NCBI GenBank assembly: GCA_947445045.1
Contig: CANFCA010000064.1
Coordinates: forward strand, 1-6,618
DNA from: Gallionellaceae bacterium
GTDB lineage: Bacteria; Pseudomonadota; Gammaproteobacteria; Burkholderiales; Gallionellaceae
Direction of reading: 5' to 3'
Length of the DNA: 6,618 bases
In this document: piece by piece, positions 1 to 4,897 of the stretch
Layout of the letters: the number at the start of each line of letters is the position of its first letter
Position numbering within the stretch: position 1 is the first letter of the stretch
Notes under the pieces: model-generated
Seen by the model: the letters and a program-made list of their open reading frames with translations, nothing else
Databases searched by the model: none
What the model was told of the DNA's origin: nothing
Made by a program: the position numbers and the translations under genes

Positions 1-1037
1 GCCATGAGTGCGCCGCATAGTTCGCCGATGTCGCCATCCATCATCGCGTCCATTTTGTACAGCGTGAGGTTGATACGGTGATCGGTGATACGGCCTTGTG
101 GATAGTTGTAAGTGCGGATGCGTTCTGAGCGGTCACCGCTGCCTACTAAACTCTTGCGTGTTGCAGCTGTTGCGGCATTTTGTTCACGTACTTGCGCATC
201 TTTGATACGCGCTGCCAAGACGCGCATCGCTTGGGCTTTGTTCTGGTGTTGCGAACGACCATCCTGACATTCAACCACCACGCCTGTTGGAATATGCGTG
301 ATGCGCACGGCGGAATCAGTTTTGTTGATGTGCTGTCCACCCGCACCTGACGCGCGAAAGGTGTCGATGCGTAAATCGGCATTGTTCAATACCACATCGT
401 TGACTTCATCGACCTCTGGCATGATGGCGACCGTGCACGCCGAGGTATGCACACGGCCTTGCGTTTCGGTAGCAGGGACACGTTGCACGCGATGTGCGCC
501 TGATTCAAATTTCAGAACGGAATACGCACCTTGCCCGGCAATACGCGCGATAATTTCTTTGTAGCCACCCATCTCACCGGGGCTGGCTGAAATGACTTCC
601 ACCTGCCAACGTTTGCGCTCGGCAAAGCGGGAGTACATGCGGAAAATATCACCGACAAATATGGCGGCTTCATCACCACCTGTGCCTGCTCGCACTTCCA
701 AAAATACACTGCGCTCGTCGTTTGGGTCTTTGGGCAAGAGTTGCAATTGCAACTCTTTATCCAGTTCGACCAAACGCTCATTGCCTTGTTTGATTTCGGC
801 ATCGGCAAATTCGCGCATCTCGGGATCGCTCGCCATTTCTTGCGCAGTGGCAATGTCACCTTGGCAAGATAAATACGCGAGGTACAGCTCCACCACTGGC
901 TCAAGCTCGGCGCGTTCGCGGTTGAGCTTGCGAAAGCTATCCATGCTTTTGGTGGCTTCTTCGGTACTTAAAAGCTGGTTGACTTCAAGCAGACGCTCGC
1001 TCAGTTGAGCGAGTTTGTTGGCAATACTGTGATTCAT
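1..1037 (-). CDS. prfA: Peptide chain release factor 1 (RF1), 3' end cut off by the window
   Basis: Class I release factor that recognises UAA and UAG in the ribosomal A site and triggers peptidyl-tRNA hydrolysis. 345 complete codons are visible. The domain order is normal: a helical N-terminal domain (1 to about 100), GTGGDEA at 118-124, the stop-recognition tripeptide P-A-T at 188-190 and the catalytic G-G-Q at 233-235. These numbers coincide with those of E. coli RF1 (360 aa), so the part outside the window should be about 15 residues. P-A-T rather than S-P-F identifies RF1 and not RF2. The ATG start matches the usual N-terminus (M-N-H-S-I-A-N-K-L). It lies immediately after the hemA stop codon and has a Shine-Dalgarno sequence inside the hemA coding end, so translation is probably coupled to hemA. 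The gene usually found next, prmC, would be to the left of the window. No frameshift is seen. Confidence 0.98.
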   Translation of the reverse strand, partial: MNHSIANKLAQLSERLLEVNQLLSTEEATKSMDSFRKLNRERAELEPVVELYLAYLSCQGDIATAQEMASDPEMREFADAEIKQGNERLVELDKELQLQLLPKDPNDERSVFLEVRAGTGGDEAAIFVGDIFRMYSRFAERKRWQVEVISASPGEMGGYKEIIARIAGQGAYSVLKFESGAHRVQRVPATETQGRVHTSACTVAIMPEVDEVNDVVLNNADLRIDTFRASGAGGQHINKTDSAVRITHIPTGVVVECQDGRSQHQNKAQAMRVLAARIKDAQVREQNAATAATRKSLVGSGDRSERIRTYNYPQGRITDHRINLTLYKMDAMMDGDIGELCGALM

Positions 1038-2291
1038 CTATTCCTCTGAGTTGACGTGATACATGCGATGTATCACTTCGAGGAATTTTTCGCGGTCACC
1101 ACTGTGGACTTGATTCAGCGCATGAGTAGGCGCGTGCAAAAATTTATTGGTCAGGCCATTGCTCATCGCTTCGAGAATTTTTTCCGGGCTTTCGCCTTTA
1201 GCCAATAGACGCAATGCTTTCTCTAACTCGTGGCGGCGATTGCGTTCTGCATGATCGCGTAACGAACGGATGGTTGGAACGACTTCGCGTGACTCCATCC
1301 AATGAATGAAATCAACTACGCCAGAATCAATAATCACTTCAGCTTCTTTAACAGCACCTTGGCGTGCATCCAAGCCATCTTTCACCACTTCGGCGATGTC
1401 ATCCACTGTGTACAAAAACACGTCGTCTAACTCGGCAACTTCTGCTTCTACGTCGCGCGGCACCGCCAAATCCACGATAAACAAAGGACGATGCTTACGA
1501 GCCTTCAATGCGCGCTCCACCATCCCTTTGCCAAGTATCGGCAACTGGCTGGCTGTGCAAGTCACGATGATGTCGTGCAATGCCAATTGCTCAGGCAAAT
1601 CAGTCAGCGTAATCGCGTGACCACTAAAGCGTTGCGCCAATGTTTCTGCGCGCTCCAAGGTACGATTCGCCACGGTGATATGTTTAGGTGATTTCGCCGC
1701 GAAATACACCGCGTTCAACTCTATCATTTCACCCGCGCCGATAAACAACACTTTTTGTTCGGAAATACTAGGGAAAATACGTTCGGCCAATTTCACCGCA
1801 GCAGCAGCCATCGAAACTAAATTTGCACCAATTTCAGTTTGAGTACGCACATCCTTCGCCACCGAAAAAGTACGCTGAAATAACTTGTGTAGTAAAAATC
1901 CCATCGTGCCGGCCTGCTCTGCCTGTCGCACTGCCTGCTTCATTTGACCCAAAATTTGTGGCTCGCCCAACACCATAGAGTCCAAACCACTCGCCACACG
2001 GAACGAATGCTTCACTGCCATTTCACGCGGTAACGTGTAAAGGTAAGGCTCAATGTCAGTACGCGGCATGTTGTGATATTGCGCTAACCAATCAATGGCT
2101 TGATCTGGCTGTTCGGCGTTGCAATACAACTCCATGCGATTGCAAGTAGATAGAATCGCCGCTTCCTTCGCGCCGCCCTTATCGACTAAATCGCGCAACG
2201 CATTTTCCATCCCATCCACATTGAATGCGACTTGCTCGCGCACATTGAGCGGCGCGGTTTGATGGTTAAGGCCAAAAGCGAAAAGTTGCAT
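1038..2291 (-). CDS. hemA: Glutamyl-tRNA reductase
   Basis: Cytosolic enzyme that reduces glutamyl-tRNA(Glu) with NADPH to glutamate-1-semialdehyde, the first committed step of the C5 route to haem and other tetrapyrroles. It has 417 residues, the usual length. Visible landmarks: G-L-N-H at 7-10, the nucleophile Cys50 in S-T-C-N-R (48-52), [15 protein letters not shown] (102-116), the NADPH-binding G-A-G-E-M after a beta strand (186-190), A-N-R-T (208-211), V-D-L-A-V-P-R-D (273-280), and a C-terminal helical dimerisation domain from about 330 containing N-K-F-L-H-A-P (382-388). The start at 2291 gives the canonical short N-terminus; no strong Shine-Dalgarno is seen (only AGG about 17 nt upstream). 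It is the only gene in the window ending in TAG. It forms an operon with prfA, whose ATG follows the stop directly. Confidence 0.98.
   Translation of the reverse strand: MQLFAFGLNHQTAPLNVREQVAFNVDGMENALRDLVDKGGAKEAAILSTCNRMELYCNAEQPDQAIDWLAQYHNMPRTDIEPYLYTLPREMAVKHSFRVASGLDSMVLGEPQILGQMKQAVRQAEQAGTMGFLLHKLFQRTFSVAKDVRTQTEIGANLVSMAAAAVKLAERIFPSISEQKVLFIGAGEMIELNAVYFAAKSPKHITVANRTLERAETLAQRFSGHAITLTDLPEQLALHDIIVTCTASQLPILGKGMVERALKARKHRPLFIVDLAVPRDVEAEVAELDDVFLYTVDDIAEVVKDGLDARQGAVKEAEVIIDSGVVDFIHWMESREVVPTIRSLRDHAERNRRHELEKALRLLAKGESPEKILEAMSNGLTNKFLHAPTHALNQVHSGDREKFLEVIHRMYHVNSEE
1041..1047 (-). promoter_or_regulatory. prfA ribosome binding site inside the end of hemA
   Basis: On the minus strand, AGAGGAA precedes TAG-ATG. 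This good Shine-Dalgarno match lies within the last hemA codons (S-E-E-stop), so ribosomes finishing hemA pass over the site. It supports the prfA start at 1037 and implies translational coupling or reinitiation. Confidence 0.75.
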
Positions 2292-2323
2292 TTGATATAT
2301 TTACGAAACCTAAAGGAAATCAG

Positions 2324-2353
2324 ATTATAGTCGGAACAAGGGCGCAATGCCAT
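2324..2353 (-). promoter_or_regulatory. Promoter for hemA-prfA
   Basis: On the minus strand a perfect TATAAT (-10) occupies 2329 down to 2324. With an 18-bp spacer the -35 would be ATGGCA (2353-2348), matching TTGACA at four of six positions. Transcription would begin near 2317, leaving a leader of about 25 nt before the hemA ATG. The -10 is strong, the -35 modest; no mapping data are available. Confidence 0.6.
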
Positions 2354-2380
2354 CTAACACACGCTTGCACACCGCCCTTG
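2337..2380. repeat. Inverted repeat between the divergent hemA and yaeQ promoters
   Basis: CAAGGGCG at 2337-2344 is an exact inverted copy of CGCCCTTG at 2373-2380. Allowing three mismatches, the arms extend to CAAGGGCGnnnTGC (11 of 14 matching) around a central gap. The left arm lies between the -10 and -35 of the hemA promoter and the right arm touches the yaeQ -10. It could be an operator for a shared regulator, but an 8-bp inverted repeat in about 130 bp has a non-negligible chance of arising randomly. Confidence 0.35.
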
Positions 2381-2387
2381 CTAGAAT
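2379..2387 (+). promoter_or_regulatory. Extended -10 promoter for the yaeQ operon
   Basis: TG-C-TAGAAT is an extended -10 element (TGn followed by a five-of-six match to TATAAT). No good -35 lies 16-18 bp upstream, as is common for extended -10 promoters. Initiation would fall near 2394, giving a leader of about 30 nt to the ATG at 2426. That would place the upstream in-frame TTG at 2378 outside the transcript, supporting the shorter protein. Confidence 0.45.
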
Positions 2388-2425
2388 GCGCCTCCGACCA
2401 TCCTTATTCCCAGAGAGTTCCACAC

Positions 2426-2980
2426 ATGGCCATCAAAGCAACCATTTTCAAAGCCGCGCTGCAAATTGCCGATATGGACAGGCACTATTACGCCGACCAC
2501 GCCTTAACTTTGGCGCGACATCCTTCGGAGACAGACGAGCGCATGATGGTTCGCTTGCTGGCGTTTGCGATGTATGCGAACGAATTTTTGACCTTTGGCA
2601 AAGGCATCAGCGGGGACGATGAGCCAGACATCGCGCACAAAGATTTAACCGGCGCAATTGAAACGTGGATTAGCGTCGGTCTGCCCGATGAGCGGCTAAT
2701 CCGCAAAGCCAGTGGGAGAGCCAATCAAGTCGTGGTCATCAGCTACGGGCGTTCGGCAGATATTTGGTGGAATGAAAATAGCAAAGAATTGCAGCGTCTC
2801 AAAAACCTAACCGTGCTAAAACTCCCCACCAACACCACGCTTGCCCTAGCCGCCTTAGCCAATCGCACCATGCAGCTGCAATACACCGTGCAAGAAGGTC
2901 ACATTATGATGACCAGCGACGCAGGCATGATAGAAATTGAACCCAAAGTGTTGCTGGGTAAATTTGGTGAGGCGGACTAA
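2426..2980 (+). CDS. yaeQ: YaeQ family protein
   Basis: 184-residue cytoplasmic protein of the YaeQ family (E. coli YaeQ is 181 aa). The family fold is a variant of the PD-(D/E)XK nuclease fold; a biochemical activity is not established to my knowledge. Visible family landmarks: M-A-I-K-A-T-I-F-K at the N-terminus, L-A-R-H-P-S-E-T-x-E-R-M-M (29-41), D-D-E-P (64-67), W-I-S-V-G-L-P-D-E-R (81-90), I-W-W (113-115), and N-R-T-M-Q-L-Q near 146-152. The ATG at 2426 was chosen because homologues begin exactly here, and a GAGAG stretch lies about 8 nt upstream. An in-frame TTG at 2378 would add 16 unrelated residues. The TAA stop shares its last base with the ATG of the next gene, so it is the first gene of a three-gene operon. 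Confidence 0.95.
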   Translation: MAIKATIFKAALQIADMDRHYYADHALTLARHPSETDERMMVRLLAFAMYANEFLTFGKGISGDDEPDIAHKDLTGAIETWISVGLPDERLIRKASGRANQVVVISYGRSADIWWNENSKELQRLKNLTVLKLPTNTTLALAALANRTMQLQYTVQEGHIMMTSDAGMIEIEPKVLLGKFGEAD

Positions 2981-3360
2981 TGATCAACGCTGCATGCCCT
3001 TGCGGGGGCTGTGATTACGCCAGTTGTTGTGGTCGTTATCACCAGCAACTCAACGCACCGAATGCAGCCAGTTTGATGCGTTCTCGTTACAGTGCTTATG
3101 TACTCAAACGGGAGGATTACCTATTGGAGACTTGGCATCCCAGCACTCGCCCTGCCGCGTTAGGCCTTGCCGCAGATCAATCTAAATGGCTAGGCCTTGA
3201 AATAAAAAAGCACGTTGCTGAATCAGCCACCCGCGCATCGGTAGAATTCATCGCGCGTTACAAAATTTCTGGCAAAGCACATCGCTTGCACGAAATCAGT
3301 CGATTCGTTTTTGAAGACAACAAATGGTTTTACTTGGACGGTGAATTTCCAAATGAGTAA
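2980..3360 (+). CDS. YchJ/UPF0225 family protein with N-terminal SEC-C zinc motif
   Basis: 126-residue protein of the UPF0225 (YchJ) family, whose function is unknown. The N-terminal SEC-C motif supplies Cys6, Cys8, Cys16 and Cys17 (C-x-C-x7-C-C), probably one zinc site; an extra Cys11 is present. The middle is the NTF2-like YchJ domain, with L-M-R-S-R-Y-S-A-Y (32-40), T-W-H-P-S-T-R-P (51-58), W-L-G-L (70-73), V-E-F-I-A-R-Y (88-94), and W-F-Y-L-D-G (116-121). E. coli YchJ carries a second SEC-C motif at its C-terminus; this protein stops before it, giving the short form of the family. GGTGAGG lies 7 nt before the ATG. The start overlaps the yaeQ stop by one base and the end overlaps rsuA by eight, so translation is probably coupled. 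Confidence 0.93.
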   Translation: MINAACPCGGCDYASCCGRYHQQLNAPNAASLMRSRYSAYVLKREDYLLETWHPSTRPAALGLAADQSKWLGLEIKKHVAESATRASVEFIARYKISGKAHRLHEISRFVFEDNKWFYLDGEFPNE

Positions 3361-4069
3361 GTTAGCGTTAGATAGAATTTTACAATCGCAAGGTTTCGGC
3401 ACACGCAAATGGTGCAACGAATTGATCGCCGATGGCGAAGTGAGCATCGCAGGCAACGTGATTACCGATACTCGCGCCGCCTTTGAAACAGCGGGCTTGC
3501 AGTTCACGCTCTACGGCGAACTATGGACGTACCGAGAACACGTTTACATCGCGCTCAACAAACCCGGCAACATCGAATGCTCGCGCAAAGCCAGCCATCA
3601 TCCCGGTGTGCACACCCTGCTGCCGGAACAATTTACGCGGCGTGATGTGCAGCCAGTCGGTCGACTCGACCACGACACCACCGGGCTATTGCTGTTATCG
3701 GACGACGGCGCGTTCATTCATCAGCAATCTTCGCCCAAACGACACATCCCAAAAATTTATGTCGCCACTACGCACGATGAAATCACCCCCGCGCTAGTCG
3801 CGCAATTGTTGCATGGCGTAAAGCTGCATGACGAACCCGCACCCTTAGCCGCTGTTACCTGCCGTATGCTAGACGCACACCAATTAGAAATCGTGTTGGA
3901 ACAAGGCAAATATCATCAGGTAAAACGCATGTTGGCAGCGGCGGGCAATCATTGTGTAGCATTGAACCGCGCGGCGATAGGAAAATTGCAGCTTAATGGA
4001 ACAGGCTTGGCGGAGGGAGAGTGGTGTTATTTGAGTGAGGAGCAGTTGGCACTGTTAGTACCCAGCTAA
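3353..4069 (+). CDS. rsuA: 16S rRNA pseudouridine synthase, RsuA type
   Basis: 238-residue enzyme of the RsuA/RluB/E/F family, which isomerises uridine to pseudouridine in rRNA; E. coli RsuA (231 aa) acts on U516 of 16S rRNA. An N-terminal S4 RNA-binding domain (about 3-45) is followed by the catalytic domain: Y-I-A-L-N-K-P (65-71), G-R-L-D-H-D-T-T-G-L-L-L-L (103-115) with catalytic Asp106, S-D-D-G (116-119), and G-K-Y-H-Q-V-K-R-M (185-193). The G-V-K-L-H-D-E-P and A-A-A-G-N-H-C-V-A-L-N-R segments resemble RsuA more than RluB or RluF, so the U516 assignment is likely though not proven. The ATG at 3353 starts at M-S-K-L-A-L-D-R-I-L like homologues; an upstream in-frame ATG at 3311 would lie deep inside ychJ. 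It overlaps ychJ by eight bases and closes the operon. No convincing terminator follows. Confidence 0.93.
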   Translation: MSKLALDRILQSQGFGTRKWCNELIADGEVSIAGNVITDTRAAFETAGLQFTLYGELWTYREHVYIALNKPGNIECSRKASHHPGVHTLLPEQFTRRDVQPVGRLDHDTTGLLLLSDDGAFIHQQSSPKRHIPKIYVATTHDEITPALVAQLLHGVKLHDEPAPLAAVTCRMLDAHQLEIVLEQGKYHQVKRMLAAAGNHCVALNRAAIGKLQLNGTGLAEGEWCYLSEEQLALLVPS

Positions 4070-4104
4070 TTTTTAGGTACGTCACTTAACTTTATTTTTT
4101 GAGA

Positions 4105-4124
4105 CTGTTGTTTTTATGCAACAG
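4105..4124 (+). other. Small hairpin after rsuA, function unclear
   Basis: CTGTTG (4105-4110) pairs with CAACAG (4119-4124) around an eight-base T-rich loop. A shifted pairing of GTTGTT (4107-4112) with AACAAC (4126-4131) would compete with it. No T-run follows on either strand, so it is not a standard intrinsic terminator. It lies just upstream of the -35 of the barrel gene. Confidence 0.3.
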
Positions 4125-4140
4125 CAACAACTGATTTGTC

Positions 4141-4167
4141 TTGGCAATTCCCCCCCCCCGCTACTAT
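4141..4167 (+). promoter_or_regulatory. Promoter of the beta-barrel gene with a poly-C spacer
   Basis: TTGGCA (4141-4146, five of six to the -35 consensus) and TACTAT (4162-4167, four of six to the -10) are separated by 15 bp that contain ten consecutive C. A 15-bp spacer is shorter than the optimal 17; two more C would make it optimal. An alternative -10, TATGAG at 4165-4170, would give an 18-bp spacer. In either reading the C-run lies between the -35 and -10. Initiation would be near 4174. Confidence 0.55.
4150..4159 (+). repeat. Homopolymer C10 tract (candidate phase-variation tract)
   Basis: Ten uninterrupted C residues form the longest homopolymer in the window. It lies in the promoter spacer of the outer-membrane barrel gene. 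Tracts of this length are prone to slipped-strand mispairing, and a one- or two-base change would alter promoter spacing. The length in this assembly could itself be one variant or a sequencing error. Confidence 0.9.
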
Positions 4168-4173
4168 GAGTTC

Positions 4174-4189
4174 GCTGCTTATTCGCAGC
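4174..4189 (+). other. Hairpin at the predicted 5' end of the barrel mRNA
   Basis: GCTGC (4174-4178) pairs with GCAGC (4185-4189) around a six-base loop. It starts about where transcription is predicted to begin, so the mRNA would carry a stem near its 5' end. Such stems are known to stabilise mRNAs of abundant outer-membrane proteins such as E. coli ompA; the role here is inferred from position only. Confidence 0.4.
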
Positions 4190-4203
4190 TTCAATTCTAA
4201 ATT

Positions 4204-4211
4204 AAAGGGGA
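4204..4211 (+). promoter_or_regulatory. Ribosome binding site of the beta-barrel gene
   Basis: AAAGGGGA lies with its G-run ending 6 nt before the ATG at 4217. It selects that start over the in-frame ATG at 4166 and TTG at 4136, which lack a Shine-Dalgarno and would put extra residues ahead of the signal peptide. Confidence 0.8.
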
Positions 4212-4216
4212 AATAC

Positions 4217-4759
4217 ATGAATAAAATTGCAATCGTTGCACTATTGTCTGCATTTGTTGCTGCACCTGCATTGGCTGATAACACAGGGAAATTTTACGGT
4301 GCTTTAGACGCGGGCAAGGCTTCCTTTAATGATGCTGGCGGCTTTCCAAATCCAGGTGTTTTTCGTATTTCTGGCGGCTATCACGTTACCCCGACAATGG
4401 CTGTAGAAGCCAGTTATTCCAAAAACGCAGATTCAACTCTGACAGACACTACTGGTGCCTCAGCTACAATTTCCGCTCATTCAATTCAATTTGCCGCAGT
4501 AGGCAGTTTTCCAATGAACTCGGAGTTCGATTTTATCGGTAAACTTGGCATCGCCAATAACACTGCCGACGCAAGCAGTAACATCGGCAGTTCATTCAGT
4601 GCCTCATCAACTAATTTGATGTTTGGATTGGGTGCTCAATATAACTTGAATTCACAAACGGGTATTCGTGTGCAATATGATAACTATGGGAAAGTTGGTG
4701 GTAGCAATGGCACTGCGAAAGGTTCTGATATTACGTTGGGCGTAGCTTACAATTTCTAA
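4217..4759 (+). CDS. Small outer-membrane beta-barrel protein (OmpA-like, eight strands)
   Basis: 180-residue precursor with a Sec signal peptide: a basic start (M-N-K), a hydrophobic core, and cleavage after A-P-A-L-A at residue 20. The mature part alternates polar and hydrophobic residues in about eight strands: near 24-36, 48-57, 61-69, 83-98, 104-114, 131-145, 149-158 and 170-180. Three short turns (T-P-T, P-M-N-S, N-S-Q-T) face the periplasm. Four longer Gly/Ser/Thr/Asn-rich loops (37-47, 70-82, 115-130, 159-169) would be outside. The C-terminal G-V-A-Y-N-F ends in the terminal Phe used for BAM-dependent assembly. It lacks an OmpA-type peptidoglycan domain. This is the OmpA/OMP_b-brl class of barrel; the specific role (adhesion, membrane stability, small pore) cannot be told. 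It is transcribed alone, between its own promoter and terminator. The poly-C tract upstream suggests variable expression. Confidence 0.9.
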   Translation: MNKIAIVALLSAFVAAPALADNTGKFYGALDAGKASFNDAGGFPNPGVFRISGGYHVTPTMAVEASYSKNADSTLTDTTGASATISAHSIQFAAVGSFPMNSEFDFIGKLGIANNTADASSNIGSSFSASSTNLMFGLGAQYNLNSQTGIRVQYDNYGKVGGSNGTAKGSDITLGVAYNF

Positions 4760-4781
4760 GCTTGAACTAAATGTACTACGT

Positions 4782-4809
4782 AAAAAGCCGAACTTGCTTC
4801 GGCTTTTTT
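4782..4809 (+). terminator. Intrinsic terminator of the beta-barrel gene
   Basis: A perfect 11-bp stem (4782-4792 with 4798-4808), rich in G and C at its centre (GCCG/CGGC), closes a five-base loop and ends in six T. It is 22 bases after the stop codon. The A-run on the left arm means it could also work on the minus strand. Confidence 0.93.
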
Positions 4810-4831
4810 AACGCCCTAACAAAGCGCAGGG

Positions 4832-4860
4832 TTCATGAAATGCACCCCACGAACTACAAT
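4832..4860 (+). promoter_or_regulatory. Promoter of the M48 protease gene
   Basis: TACAAT (4855-4860) is a five-of-six -10. TTCATG (4832-4837), 17 bp upstream, is a weak -35 (three of six). Because a strong terminator lies just upstream, a promoter in this gap is expected. The leader would be about 30 nt. Confidence 0.5.
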
Positions 4861-4885
4861 AGCCCTCCCTCAGTAAATATTTTTC

Positions 4886-4891
4886 AAGGAG
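4886..4891 (+). promoter_or_regulatory. Ribosome binding site of the M48 protease gene
   Basis: AAGGAG lies 6 nt before the ATG at 4898 but only 3 nt before the adjoining GTG at 4895. The spacing favours ATG as the start, removing one Met from the longest reading. Confidence 0.8.
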
Positions 4892-4897
4892 TGCGTG

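Noticed and set aside
592..1008. Plus-strand open frame of 138 codons opposite prfA
   Set aside because: It lies wholly antisense to a clearly conserved RF1 gene and its translation shows no family features; it is a shadow frame.
2365..2387. TTGCAC as -35 for the TAGAAT element before yaeQ
   Set aside because: The spacer would be only 11 bp, too short for a sigma70 promoter; the extended -10 reading is preferred.
4058..4100. GTACC/GGTAC pairing followed at a distance by a T-run after rsuA, as a possible terminator
   Set aside because: The stem is only five bp with a 13-base loop and the T-run is about ten bases away; this does not fit an intrinsic terminator.
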